DNA from: Romanomermis culicivorax
Lineage: Eukaryota > Nematoda > Enoplea > Mermithida > Mermithidae
DNA length: 64,000 nt
NCBI GenBank assembly: GCA_963922205.1
Contig: CAWUHX010000403.1
Coordinates: 124,001-188,000, forward strand
Reading direction: 5' to 3'
This document shows, piece after piece, positions 22,801 to 37,800 of the stretch. A program made the position numbers and the translations under genes. The notes under the pieces are model-generated. The model made no database searches, was not told where the DNA came from, and saw nothing but the letters and a program-made list of their open reading frames with translations. Positions within the stretch are counted from its first letter, which is position 1. Each line of letters starts with the position of its first letter.

Positions 22801-25800
22801 GCGCCCCCACGGCCCCCCTAAATCCGCACTTGGTAATGGGTAAAAAAATCATGGAAGGTTGGCACCGGCAAAAATGGCGACACCGGGACATCCCTAGTCT
22901 AAATGTAGACCGGTCTATAAACTTTATCTGTTGAAAAAAGTAGATTACTGTGATATTACGAATGGAATCAAATTACTAATAGAATGGAGTATTAGTAGTC
23001 GTTAACTCTATAAAAAATTACGATATAAATTTTCGAAAATTGTTCTTGGGTCGGTGTCAGGGAGATCTACAAATTGATGCCCAATTTGCTGAATTCTAGA
23101 ACAAAAACTCAAATGCCCCAGAAACGTTTCCCAAACCGTAAATTCGTATATAAAAAGTTCAAATACGCGATAGAGAAAATGCTAATAATTCCCAACCGCT
23201 CAATCAAATATTTTCTCCGTCATTATTTGACCAAAAAACTTCTACATGAGATAGGGTAGTCATTGAAGTCTCTCCACTGATGAATGTACACAACAATGTT
23301 GCTATTTGTAACAAAATTCCACTTTCAACCAATGAAGAGAAAAAGTATAAGAACTTTATATGCCTTTTACATCTATCTATAAATGAAGCATAGAAGTGAA
23401 AAATACTCCAAAATTTAATGTCGTATCGAAAAACTCCTTCCCCCCAACGTCCTTCATATTCAAGAAACAATCTTAAAAAACGGTCATTCCAATCGAAAAA
23501 TTTTTGTCTAAATAAGTAGTTTTTTCCCGATTTTGGTCAAAAGGCTTCAGCCTTTTCATGAATACGGCACCGGGGAAAAAACAGATCAAAACAAGATGGC
23601 GTTAAAAGCCGAATGAAAAACATTAAAGAATAATAACGCGGAAGAAAAAGGGTATACAGTATAAAATTAACAAATGACATAATAAAAAGAAGAATGGAAA
23701 CAGAAAAAAGAGATGAAATTGAAGGAAATGGAGAAAACAGAAAAAAATAATAAGATAAAGTCCAAATTTTTCTGAACCGAACCCAGCCCATCGCATGACA
23801 ATAATAAAGATCAGCGTTAGCAGAGCGCCGACGATAGGGAGCGGTAGTATATTGCATACTACCAGTGTTTTTTCTGCAGCCGGCTTTCTGCAGAAAAGGC
23901 AAAAGAAGTTTCTGCACTGAGGTTTTACTACTGTTTTTTCCCCGAGCGTTCTCCCCAAATGGGGAAAGAGGTCAACATTTTCCCCCATTTTTCTGAAGTC
24001 TTTTTTTCGCTTAAAAATGTTCATAGACGCTTTATTTATGTGTTTTTGAACTTTTTCAAACGTTCTCGTGTTTTCAGAGTCGTTAATTCAGAAAAAATTG
24101 AAATGTTCGAGTCTGATCGAAGTCTAACCTAGAAGCATTGTGGAACAAATTTTCCAGCAAACTGTCCAGGAGCATAATGACTTTTAATTACATCGGAAAT
24201 CCAAGGTGAAGTCCTCTATGAAAAGTGAGAGCCCAAAAAAGATGTTAATCTCTCCAGTCTGAAGCGTAGCAAAATTTTCTTAGGTATTGACATTGTGTGA
24301 CGCTGAAAAATCAATTTTCCGAACATTTATTTCAAGAATTAGATTCAAATTTTGTGTTCAAAAGTCATAATTTCTAGAATTTTATTTTTGAAAAATTTTC
24401 AAACCACTGGGTTATTCGTAAACTCTCATGAACTCGGCCGAAAGATATGAGTAAGAAGAGTGAAAATTTCCGAAACTACTTCCATGAAACTTTTGAATTG
24501 AGTTTTTGTTTTGAAAGGATAATCGCTTCAAAAAGCTTAGAGACTCGATGTATTGATCTTTCTAAAAAAATGTGTCGAGGAAAAAATGCAAATCGTCATT
24601 AAATATCAAGATAAAATATTGAACATTACCAATTAAAACATGAGATAAAACGTTTAAGATGATGAAAACTATTATAGATTAAGTCATAAATGGAGGTAAA
24701 CATGCTGAAAGCTGCGCCTGAGCTAAGTAATACATAATAATGACCATTAAAGTAATAAAATTTTTAGATTGTGACCTTCTAGAATGCACCAAAATGAATC
24801 TTTTCTGTATTCGATCCCCGAAATTTTCTTCCCCAAATGGGGAAAGAGTCCGAAATTTTTTTCCTTTTTAGGAATTTTTGCCCCAAAAAGCACAATTTGG
24901 GGAAAAAAAGCAGTGCCTGTTTCAACACAATAATAGTGAATATAGTGAAGAAGCAAATTAAATGTGTCATTCAATGCTAAATTTGAACGAATTTATAGTT
25001 TTTGACTAGTCATTTTAAAATCTTAAGATAAAGAGAATAATTGATTTTAAAAGTTCAGAATCAAGGACTGACACATTACATAAGAATATGTATGATCAAA
25101 CACATGACTCAAAAAATTCTGTACCAGTGCAGAATTCACCGAAAAAAGTCAGCACTGCAGAAAAAACACTACATACTACATATTAGGGATGAGCCGGGTA
25201 TCCGGATCTGGATCCGCGGATATCCGCCTAAATTTTAGGATACGGATCCGATCAGGATCCGCTAAACCAGATTTTTTTGGATCCGGATCCGATCCGGATC
25301 CGCCGAACCAAATTTTCTAAGATCCGGATCCGCTGTTGTCAATGATTAAGATCCGGTCATAATCGGATCTTTATTCATTATTATTCACATAAAATTTTGC
25401 AGTATTAGAAAACAACAAAAAATTTTCGGTGCTACGCGCCGAATTAAATAATTCTTTGCAATACTATTATTCAACAATTAGTGCTTCCTGGAGAAAAAAT
25501 TTCCAGCAAAGGAAAAAATGTTGGCGGTCCTCCTGTATGGAAAAGGCGAATTTTGGTCCATTTCAGAACATCAAAATCAATTTTTCCAACTTTTTTGCAA
25601 CTGTAATTTTAAACATGAAGCCGAATTTGAATTGAGAAGCATCATGGAACTAATTTTCATAAATTTTAGGTTTAACTCGAAGTTTTTCAGATTTATGAAA
25701 GTTATGAGTATATTTTCTTAATTTGTAAGATGATTATGAAGGACGAGAACTCGAGTGCTAGACCATGGTTTTTTCACTGTATAAAAAAAATTTTTTTCAT

Positions 25801-28800
25801 ACAAAGACTTTTTGGCTAATCTTCGTACAGGTACAGACAGGCTTGTACAAAAAAAAACACTGCAATGGTAGCAAAATTATACTTGAGAAATAGTAATTTT
25901 TCAACAGTATCACCCTTCAAACGATTTATGGTAGGATCATAAATTTGACCAGCACCACTCAATAGCTGTTCATATGGGACACTTTTCGCTGGTGCTAATT
26001 TAAGTTTACTTTCTGCATGAAGCAATGGTCCAGAGACATTTGAGATTTAAGTTCATGCTCTAATTTGGTTTTTGAGTAGCTAGGTTCATTTTTTGGCTAT
26101 CTTTAAAGAAAACACAAAAATTAATTCTTGAACATAACTTTACTTTACTAGTAGCAATTTGTTCCACAATTACTTCTATTTTCATTATCTTCTTTCTATT
26201 TAGCCGCAAACTGCTTATATATTGCCATATGTTTCCTCTCCAAATGTTTTCTCTGACATCCAGTAGCACAACCTTTTCTGGATAACTGGATTCTGCATTT
26301 ATTGCACTTTGCCTCTTCTTCATCATCTGGGGACACTGTGAAGTAGTCCCACACTCTGCTAGTGAAAGAAAAACTTAAATCTATAATTTCTTAAAAAAGT
26401 TTCTATTTCTATTCATTTCTTTTCTGATGAAACCAATATTAATCTAAACATGAATACAATTTAATGAATGAAAATTATCAATTAGTACATGTGAATTATT
26501 TCAATAAACGAACACCTCAATCATTAATAATCTATTAATCTATTGACACCAATGAATATAAATTCGTTTAACTCAATTTTAGACAAATTAGACATAGTAC
26601 ATATACTAATTGAAAGATCCGGATCCGATCCGGATACGCTCGGATCTGTTCCTCAAGATCCGGATCCGCTGAACCAAGTTTTTTTGGTTCAGCGGATCCG
26701 GATCTTGGAAAACCAAATTTTCCAAGATCCGGATCCGCTGTCGCCAAAAAAGTCGATCCGGCCCATCCCTACTACATATCACACACGGTGGTTTGTACCG
26801 CAGATGCACATCATAGAGGGTAGGGGAAGTGATATTTCAGTAGTACGATTTGGGGAAAAACACCGGATGAATCGACTCAAAGATCTCATACATACGACTC
26901 GACACATGGTGCCGAAAAATTTTCCGATGTTTTCTGATAAGGAAATGACGACAAAATCTTGCTAATGGCAGTAAATTTCCTAACAGGGCTCCAGCCAAAG
27001 TTTAGATATATAACTATGCTTAGGCTCAGTGGTTTTTTTTGCACGAGCTCTTTTGCACGGTGCAAAAAAAATCACCAAAAAAGTTTTGCACGCCGAAAAA
27101 TTTTTTGTACTATAAACAGGGTTTTTTTGTACAACATGAGATAATATGTTTGGGATGATAAAAAATATTATACATTACATGATAGGTGAAGGTGGACATT
27201 CTGAAAGCCGCGTCTGAGCTATGTAATGCATAATAATGATTATTAAAGTTATAACCGGCGCGAAGCGCCGGAAAATTTTGAGATTATTACCTTCTAAAAT
27301 GCACCAAGTTGATGTGTTGATCTTCCTCAAAAAATGTATGAAGGAAAAATGGGGATCTTCCTTCATTAAATATAATGATAATTGTAGATGGCCACCAATT
27401 AGACATGAAATAATACGTTTAAGACGATGAAAACTAAATTGAAAATGAAAAAACCGGCGCGAAGCGCCGGAAAATTTTGAAATTTGGGTCTACTAAAATG
27501 CACCAAAATGTATCTTTTCTTTATGGAAACAACAAATTTTTCTCCACAATTGATAAATACTTTTCTGCACGGTGCAAAAAACCTGAAAAAAAAGTTTTGC
27601 ACGAGCGGAAAAAATTTTGCACTGCGCCAAAAAAAAACACTGCTTAGGCTTAAAGCGACCAAACGCCAAAAAATTTTCAGATTTTGATTTTCTAAAACGC
27701 ACCACAGTGCATCTTTCTGATCTTGATCGCCAAATTATTCTTCAAAAAAAACTATACCATAAAAATCTTGGGCGAAATTCCCTGACTTTCCCAGGTTATC
27801 CAGATTAAATTTTTTTCTTGACTTTTTCAGGTTTTCCAGGTTTGTTAATCACCCTGGAACACAAGTACAACGAAAAAATTAATTATATTGTATGAGAAAC
27901 ATATCGAGACAATTTGTTCAGCTGATACGGATTAAGACAATGAAAAGATCAGAAATATACTTTATAATGTTTTACGATACTGCTAACACAGTTGCAGAAA
28001 AATTGAATTTGTCTGTGATAAAAATCAGTCATTAAGAACCAGTTTCGATTCGATATAATTACTGATAATTTCCAGCATGCTGCATGGTCGGGAGAAATTT
28101 TTAGGAAATTTTGGTCGACGGTCGAGAATCACTAGAATCTTTTTTCAGAGCATCAAACCGGAATATCTTTACATATTTTTGGAATATGAATTTTTGCGAC
28201 ATCATTTATACCATAGTATCCCCCTGAAATCGTAGCATTTGATGACTTCTCCAATTAATTTGTCATGGCTATCATAAGTAGTGATGTGCGTCGGATATTC
28301 GGACGGATATTTTGAAAAACGGATATCCTGATGTAAAAAAATATCCGGATATATCCGGATATTTAGACTGTTGAGAAAGGAAGTAAATGTTACTGAAAAG
28401 TTAGGTGCTACATTATGGGGTATTCTCATGTGGGCAATTCCCAAGTGAGCGAATTCCCCAATCAGCGCGCACGTTTCGAATTGGGTGATTCCCAACGAGC
28501 GATCGAGAATTTAATAACACTTTCTTTATATTTTCCTTCTTTATCTTATATTTTTCTTTGTATGTCCTTTTTTCTTTCGTTTTCTGTGTGTATTGCACAT
28601 GTTTTTATTTGTGTTTTTAAGTTTTGATCTTTTGTCTGTGCCCTCTTTCATTCTCTTCCTTCTTGTCATTGAATTTTCTCTTTTTTTGCTCAGGATACAA
28701 TTCATTACAAGTTGTCATTTTAAATAGCCGTGGTCTTCCGTATAATTCTTGTACAGTTCGGCGTGCTTGAGTCTTTCATCGTTGTATTGTAAGTGTGAAA

Positions 28801-31800
28801 CTCTTCATAAAAAATATAAACAAAAGAATGCTGAAGAAACAAAACATCAAGAGAAAGGAAACGAAAAAAATAGAAAAAGAAAAAAGGACAAGAAAAAAGA
28901 AGCAAGATAGAGAAAGCAGCAAGGAAAAAAGAAAGAATAACGTGAAAAAGAACAGAAGAAAAAAGGCATAAGAACAGAAAAAGACAAAGATAAAGAAACC
29001 AAGACAAAAAGTAGGTAAGAACGAAGAAAAAATCACAGAAGATAAAATTAACAAGGAAATATAGCATGCCGAATTGTATAAGAATCACATGGGAGACAAT
29101 GCTCTATTAAAAATGACAACTTGTATATTGTTTCGTGAGCAAAAAAGAAAAAAGTAGATGACAAGAAAAAGGAAAACGAATGAAGGCAGAGACAAAAGAT
29201 CAGAATGCAAAAACATGAGCAACACATATAACGAAAGAAAAAAGAAATACATACAAAGAAAAATATATGAGAAAGAAGGAAAATGTGGAGAAAGTGTTAT
29301 TACATTCTCTATTGCTCGTTTGGAATCGCCCAATTGAGAATTCGCTCAGTTGGGAATAGACCCTACATTATTACACAAGGTTTCAACAACAAAACAAGAT
29401 AAGGTTCAGTAGTATTGTGGTTGACCCAGTGCATTATTACTTAATATGTGATCTTTGCAAACAAAATCAAAAATAGCTAGAGATATTCGGATATGCGAAG
29501 GCACAAAAAACACGGATATCCGGACATGGAAACTTTTCTGGCGCACATCACTAATCATAAGGCTAACGCATTACAGCCCTATCCAAGAAAAAGAGAAAAC
29601 ATCGATTTTGCGGCAGAAAATAGTTATTTTCGAACAAAAAAAAAGGCCAAAAAATGTCAATTTTCAATGACACACCCATGTAAATTTTAGGCGACTGATA
29701 ACCATCCGCTACAGTTATATGCTGTTCGAATTTTAGTCATCCACATAGAAATAAAAACTTACGAATAAAATTAGACGACTGAATAAATGACCGTAATTTA
29801 CAACGATAAAGTAGAATGGCAAGCAAAGTAATAAACCAATGGCGCAAACTAATGCATCTGCTTGACCATTAGTCTTGCGCCAATACGTAGCCCACATGGA
29901 ACCGATGGTGACGCCGACAAAACCGGATAGACACGTGACGACTCCAAATATCAAAGTTAGGCTTAAAAATTTATAATCATGATGTATCAACTGCAAATAT
30001 ATCTGTAAAGGCAGGAATTGTTGAACGATCGAAATCCGGATGAACTATCAACACTTCAATTTGCATTTTTCTACATTAGAAAGCTTTCACTATTAAATTT
30101 TCCAAGGAACCTTAAAAAAATCCCTACCGAAACCATATATTTCACACCATTGACTCATGCAGAAGTCAAATCATTCCGATTCTCTTTTTTAATGATTTTT
30201 CAAGGATTTCCAATAGATTTATAAGAAATCAAACTAAGTAATTTAGAAGACTTCTAGACTGGAAATATTTCTAGCTTCTTTGCAGTTAACATATTTTTTA
30301 CCCTTCAATTGATCATTGATTCCATTTCCGAGACAAATAAACATGTTGTCAATGTGACAAATTAATGCCATGCCACTCACTTCTTGACTATTGCATAAAA
30401 CTTAGTATCCCATGCTCCTTTTTTCTTCTACTGAAATTGCTCATCCAGCAGAGGTCCCCAAGGTCAGATTTTTCAGGTAGGGATAAAGTTGAAAATTTGC
30501 AGGGGTAGTGTAACTGTCTGTGCACTAAACACTCAATTTTGTCTCAAAATTAGGCATCCAGTAATCAATTTTTAGAACTTTAAGCAGGGTTGATACCCTC
30601 TCATACCCCTCCGTATAGGGTTGTCTGTCATCCAGGCTAACAATTTTCGTCTTACTGTGAATTGTTGAGCTATTGAATGATAGACTCTGAAGTAGGTATA
30701 AAAATTAAAATTACTGAAGACTTTTGAGTTAGCTTTTTAGTTCTGATACCGATGCTCCCTTGATCGGGTCGGAATGGAACTAATTTCGATTTTAATGATG
30801 TAATTCATCTAGGACTAAATAATATGCTTGCTGTGGAACATACTCTCAGTGAAATATAGTGATAAAAGTGCTTAATATTAAATCAATTTTTTTGGAATAA
30901 GTCAAATAATGCATTTTTCCAGACCGAAAATGTAAAAAGATTACCTTTCTGTTGCATAATTATCATCTAATAATGTAAGACGAATATTCTTGATTTGTTT
31001 GATATAATACTCACACTGAATCGATGTTCATCAACAGCTCAGCACAAAAGCACAAGATCTAAGGGCAAAGATTGATGACACATTGGTTAAATTAAAAGAC
31101 AAATTTCAAAAATTGACCGGATTGATGAGTTCAACTATCCATAAAGAACGTGCTGCTGCTTGTGCCATGTTAAGGGGATCTCTCTGCTTTGGTCCAAAGA
31201 CGTCAGCAATATGACTAAAGAGGTGTATTGGCTTGTACCAAACTAGCTACTGTAGGTCACTCGAATGAGCTTCCTATTGGCAAAGGCTGATACAGTGCAA
31301 CAGTTCTTTAGCAGAGCAAAACACAACCTTCAGTCACTATTCAACAACTGGAATCCAACAGCTTGCACCCGAAAAACTACTAGAGTACTCCAGAGAACCT
31401 TACCTAATGGTCCTCGTAAAAGTCGGGAATGTGAAACACTGCTGAAGAAGAATATATGTGGCTAATCATCCGTAGTATATTGGTTTCTAAAAGCTATACA
31501 CATAAGTTAGGCCGACATTGTCTAACCACACAACAGAAATGATACAAAGAATCACAAATGATTTGAAATCAAATACGAAGCCCCAGAAAATTTTTGGTCA
31601 TATTCCAATTCGAAAGGCATAAAACTTAGTTATATTTGTCTGATATCTAGAACGAAAAAATATCTGGATATCTAAAAATTTTATGGAAAACTTTCAAAAC
31701 AAATGAATAAAAATAGGAAATTCAGAACACCTAATAGATTCATTGAACATGTGATTTTTTGGCGCTTGGTGCCTGATTAAGTCCAACTATAGTTATATAT

Positions 31801-34800
31801 CTAAACTTTGGCTGGGGCCTCTGTTAGGAGGCTTTACTGCCATTAGCAAGATTTCCTTATCAGAAAACATCGAAAAATTTTCCGGCACCATGCGCCGAAT
31901 CGTATATGTGAGATCTTTGAATCGGTTCACCCAGTGTTTTTCCCCAAATCGTACTATCGAAATATCACCTCGCCTAGCCCCTATGATGTGCATCTGTGGT
32001 ACAAACCACAGTTTTTTTTGTACTCGATCTGTTTGTACTGGTACCAACGACGGTCTAAAATTTGTTTGTACTTCATTGGCTACACTGCGATTGATATATC
32101 AAATTGAATTTTCATACCAGAAAATTGTCCCAGATTTTTGTTTGAACTCAAGCCAAAAAGTCTGTAATGCACAAAAAAATATGGTACAAACCACTGCGTG
32201 TGGTATGTAGTATGCAGTGTTTTTTCTGCAGTGCAGACTTTTTGGGCTTCGTGCAGACTTCCTTTGGGTGATTTCTGCACTGGTGCAGAATTTTTTGAGT
32301 CACGTGTTTGATCACACTTATTCTTGTGTAATGTGTCAGTCCTTGATTCTGAACTTTTAAAATCAATTATTCTCTTTATATTAGAGTTTAAAATGACTAG
32401 TCAAAAACTATAAATTCGTTCAAGTTTAGCATTTAGTTTGCTTTTTTCCTATATTTACTATTATTGTGTTGTAACAGGCACTGCTTTTTTCCCCATATCC
32501 TGCTTTTTGGGGCAGAAAATTCCGAAAAATGAAAAAAATTTGGGCTTTGGGGAAGAAAGTTTTGGGAATCAGATACAGAAAAAATGCTTTCTGGGGAATT
32601 TTGGGATGTCATAAGCTCAAAATTTTATAACTCTAATAATCCTTATTATGTATTACCTCGCTCAGGCGTCCCTTTTAGCATGTCTCTCCATTTATCTCTT
32701 AATCTGTAATAGTGTTCATCATCTTGAACATATTATCTCATGTTTTAATTTGTAATCTTCAATATTTTATCTTGATATTTAATGAAGATTTGCATTTTTT
32801 CCTTAACTAATACGTCGAGTCTCTAAGTTTTCTGAAGAGATTATCCTTTCTTAACAAAGACTCAATTCAAAAGTTTCATGGAAGTAGTTTCGGAAATTTT
32901 TACTCTTCTTACTTATATCTTTCGGCCAAGTACATGAGAGTTGACGAATAAATCACTGGTTTTGAAATTATTCAAATAACAAAATTCTAGAAATTATGAC
33001 TTTTGAACACAGAATTCGAATCTAATTCTTGGAATAAATGTTCGGAAAATTGATTTTTCAGTGTTATACAAACCCAAAAAAATTTGCTACGCTTCACGCC
33101 GGAAAGATTAAAATCTTTTTTGAGCTCTCATTTGTCATCATAGAGGACTTAGCCATCTCATGAAATTCAAAGTCATTATGCTCTTGGATAGTTTGCTGAA
33201 AAATTTGTTCCGCAATGCTTGTAGGTTAGAAGACTTCGATCAGACTCGACAATCCTCAATTTCGATGAATGTGGCTCTAAAAACACCCGAGGTATTGAAA
33301 AAGCTCAAAAACATATAAATCAAGCATCTGTGAGCATTTTCAAGCAAAAAAATGACCTCAGGCAAATGGCGAAAAAATTTTGACCCCTTTGGTAACAGGA
33401 GAAAAGCACAGTGCAGAAATTTTTTTTGCTTTTCTGCACTGTGCAGAAAAAACACTGAGTTCGGGATGCTGCACCCGCGGGAAAACAACTGCTATTGTTG
33501 GATTGACAGTAAGATGAATATTTGATCTTGTAAATAGTTAAGAAGAGTATTGAGTGAAGGGTAAGCTTGCCAGGGGTGTCTTGCAAGGCCATCTCTGTTC
33601 TCCTTCTCAGATGTGCTACCAACTAGGTGATGAGTACGAGAGAGTAAAGTCAAGCAAGAGGAATTGGCAAACTAGATGCTGTGTGATATGAAAAGCGCTT
33701 ACATCAAATTAAGCGAGCTGATTAGGTGAAGCAATGCCATTCCAATGCCCTCTGGCATCCACTAAGCGGCAAAGAGGGAGATTAGCAGGGATCAGCCATG
33801 GACATTAGGGTTTCGATTGATTGAGTAGCAAAGATACGTTAGATGTTGGACGTTAGAGTGAAAACCACTTATTTTCGCTATTTTGGCCTACCAATTTTGG
33901 TTTTTATAAAGGGAAATATGTTTTCGGACACACAAACCACTTGTGCTTTAGTCCCACTGGCCTTCCATATGATCAGGCCTCATAGCCAGAAAGAGTTGGA
34001 CTTTGTGATGACTAGGATGTTCAGTTATAGGTTCATCACATTGTTTAGCCCAGAGGCTCAGGCCAAAATTAAAGAAATGGCTTGGCAGTCAGGCGAAAGG
34101 TTAGCTCATTGTCTGTCATTGGTGAAAACATCCTCACTCATAGAGTAAGCGGCACCCCGAAAACATGCTGGAATATATGTGTGGATGAATCGTTTCAGTT
34201 TTATGTTGAATCAATTGAGGTCATGGAAGAATGCGGCCGTGTGTGTTCTGATATATGGAAGTCCTGATACTATCACTATGGACAGTAGCAGCTATAGCTC
34301 AAATCTATATTACTATGTTAGGTTTAGCTCACAGAAAGAACGCCATTGCTCAGATATGGGTTAACTTGGTTGACAAAAATCGACATGGGTGAAGAGCGGA
34401 AAGGGAGTATGGTAGCTTATCTATACCATACATGTAACGGAGCTTAAGGTCTGGGGGGGGGGGGTTGGAGCACTTTTTTCGGGCCGGGGGTCAGTAATTC
34501 CCAAAATTTTGGGGGGAGGGGTCCCTGAAGGAAAAAAAATTCGATTTCTTCATGGAAAATGTCCGAAAAACGTTCCAAAAAGTAGTAATTTTTGTCTAAA
34601 AAATGATAAAATCTGTACTTATGGCGCGAAGCTCCGACAAAATTGACGTTTCTGACGATTTTTTGTTCAAAAATTGACATTTTTCATGAAAAAATGACAT
34701 TTTTCAGTATTTTTCCGACTAAAACTATGGGGGTCAATAGGGCTACCATATGGAGTCATTGGATTGGAAATTCCTGGGGGGGTCGCCCAATGGCTAGCCA

Positions 34801-37800
34801 TATGGTCGACGACTTCTGGGGGGGTTCCCATAGCACTTCCCCCCCCCAATTACATGTATGATCTATACATATGTTTGACTATAGACCACTGGCCTCGGAA
34901 TTACCCAGAAGAATAGTACACCCCCACAGCTATAAATGGTTGAAAGGACTATAACCAAACTGGAACCCAAGATTAGTTCCACTGAGGCCAGTAGCCTAAA
35001 AAGTGTGTATGAAAAGGTAACTGCAGTGAGTGTGGTAGATATTCTGATAATTTCAGGATAGGAAGCTCGCATCAACGAAACATTGTCAGTTTAGAATTGA
35101 TGAATTGAGGATCCGTAAAATGTTATATTACAGTAGTCTAAAATTATTATACTATAGTAAACGTAGAGCAACATGAAAAATTGTGGATTCTACTTTTCAT
35201 TTTCAACGTAAAAATTAGATGAGTTTCAGAAAGTATATTTCAGTCATGATCAATATGCAAAATATTTCCCAACGAAATTTTCCAATTTTCATTTGGTGCT
35301 CTCGTTAGATTGTTGTTGGAGCTTCAATCCGAAGTAAGAGTGCCAAAAATTATTCGGAAGTACATACTATAGTTTCACCAATGTTTCGATATTTGTGGAC
35401 CTGATTGTTGCGGCATATGTTTTTTCTATGATTACTCAAACCATAAAGCAACTTGATAGAATGAATACGAAAGATTTTTTATTAGTTCCACTCAAGTCAG
35501 TGCATGATCTGTTTCTTTGTGTGCCATTTTTCTTAGAACATACAATTTAGGTAAATACATTTCGAGATTCTCCACTATATTCCAAGCAAAGTATATCATA
35601 CATATGCACATAGGGGAGGGTATGGGGGGTAAACCCCCATACCTGAAACCCCGGCCACCCCCTCTGACCAAAAAAAATCGTCAAACACCACCCCTTAACT
35701 TTTTCCAAGACCGCTTTTTTCATGATTTTTGTGCATATTTTGTATGAAAAACAGGCTTGCAGAATTTTTTTTTGTCTTTTTGCTCAGCCCCCCCCCCTCC
35801 TCTACCCCTCAGGGAAAAAAGTCCATGGACCCTCCCCCTGAAAAATTCTTGCCGTGCATGTCTGAAGTATATACAACACTTTTTCCTACTTGGTAGCATT
35901 TCTGACTATGGTAGCGATCATGCACTAGGCACCGCTTCTGCATCCCAATCGTTGTGTAAACACAATGCATTGCTTACCCTTTCGTTTCAAATCCGAGTGC
36001 TTGTTGACCGTAAATTATGAAATTTGGTGTCCATAAAGCAATTGCACCTGAGACGAAAGCCACGCACGTAAAACCAAACGTCGACCATAGAAAGCTATTG
36101 CTGAAAAATGTTAATGTTGGAATGGGAAAAATTTGGATTGACCAATGAGTATAACACGTGACCGGACATTAGAGCGCAGGACAATAGAACACGGACAGTA
36201 GAGCGTGGACATTAGAGCGCTGGACAATAGAGTACAGGGGCTTAGAGTGCAGTACAATAGGGCCCAGGATAATAGAGTGCATTTGAAAAAACGTATTTTT
36301 TCGACCAACGTTCCATGGTCTGCAATGAACGTGAATTGTTTTTGAACACGAAGAAAGAATATTCAGCAAGCAACTTCATTTCAAAAGCTGAAAAAACTGG
36401 GTGTGTCAAGTTAGAAATTCAAGATGAGTCCGGAAATAACAAAATTAAACAATTTCATTCGCAGGTTCACAGGTCAAATATTTGTGATTTTTGTGTCTTT
36501 CTCAACTTTTGTATCAAAGATTTACCCCCATCTTTTTGCCAACAACTCGAACAAGTATTGATTCAGCGGTTTATCTACATACAAAATGTTTTTTTAAAAT
36601 ACATTGGAACTAGATCCCATATGAGCGACTGAAAAAAAATCTGAAAAATATGAGTGATGAGAGAGTAGACGAACAGATATAAAAAGAATAAAAGAGAAAA
36701 ACACAAGAAAATGAAAGCAAAAAGAAAAAAGATATTATATAAAAATAGAAGGCGGAAAAAAATCAGAAAAGTTAAATAAGAAAAAGGAAAAAGGGGAAAC
36801 AGAAGAAACAGAAGAAAAAGAACAAGAAAAAATATTCAATGGTGGGAAAATGCTTTGACCTGAGCTGCTCAAGAGTCATGAGAAAATGTGAAGAAAGCAT
36901 TTTTGAGCTCAAATCTAGTTATTTTTCATATTATTTTATTCTCGACTTTTTTGTTTTGCTCTGATCTATTCTTTCTGTGCTCTAATATCTCTATGCACTA
37001 CTGTCCACGCTCTATTGTCCTGTGCTCTATAGTCGCTGTGCTTTATTATCCGCGCTCTAATGTCCTTGTGCTCTATTGTTCCTGCGCTCTAATGTCCCTG
37101 TGCTCTGTTGTCCTGCGCAGAGGTCCCCAAAGCCAGACTTCTCGGGTAGTGGAGCTAAATGTCTTTTAAAGTCATTTTGTCTCAAAATTAGGCAACCAGT
37201 GATCGATTTTTAGGACTTTAGGTAGGGGCAGTGTTTTTTTTGCACGAGCTGTATTGCACGGTGCAAAAAAATCACCAAAAAAGTTTTGCGCGCCAAAATT
37301 TTTTTTTTGGTACTATAAACAAGGTTTTGTTATGACCCATTTGCACATGTACAAACAGCAGCCAATAAGTCATTTGTACAATTTGTACATAGCAAAAATA
37401 GGTACAAATAAGTAACCTGTGTTATTCTACGTCATGGCCAAAGACTAATAATCAAATCAGTGTAATTTTCAAATTTTATTTATAACTACAAGCATTGAAA
37501 TTGAGCAAAAAACTGAAATTTTCTAATTTCAAGTCTAATTCACAAGCATTGTGGAACAAATTTACTAGAAAACTGTCCAGTAGCATAATGAATTTGCATT
37601 AGATGATAAAGATGGTTAAGTCCTCTATAATGAAAAGTGAAAGCCCAAAAAAGGTATTAATGTTTCCCGTGCGAAGCGCCGGAAAAAATTTTTGTGTATT
37701 GACATTTGCCGACGCAGCAAAATCAATTTTCAGAACATTTATTTCAACAATTAGATCCAATTTTTGTGTTCAAAAGTCGTAATTTTTAGAATTTTATTAT

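Larger units (their letters stand above)
20885..23860. mobile_element. Homopurine-rich block interrupted by a GGCCGTATTCATAAA element
   Basis: Purine-rich sequence at 20885-21105 resumes at 23575-23860. Between them lies an element with left ends GGGGCCGTATTCATAAAGGAG (about 21105 and again about 21568) and a right end TTTTCATGAATACGGC near 23570. The related copy at 40495-42023 has both ends intact. Target duplications could not be settled. The words TCTATAGACC and CTAAAGTCTA recur near the ends. It contains the nested elements 21694-22896 and 22648-22832. Confidence 0.6.

Noticed and set aside
23537..24024. 126- and 133-codon minus-strand frames
   Set aside because: They span a homopurine tract and the end of a MITE; no conserved domain and no splice context.
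26543..26965. 140-codon plus-strand frame
   Set aside because: Its first half is the GGATCC array (repeated SGSDP/RIRI residues) and the rest is repeat flank.
28720..29333. Minus-strand hydrophobic frames resembling multi-pass membrane proteins
   Set aside because: They arise from the homopurine core (Phe/Leu/Ser from TTT/CTT/TCT) of the 28279-29553 element.
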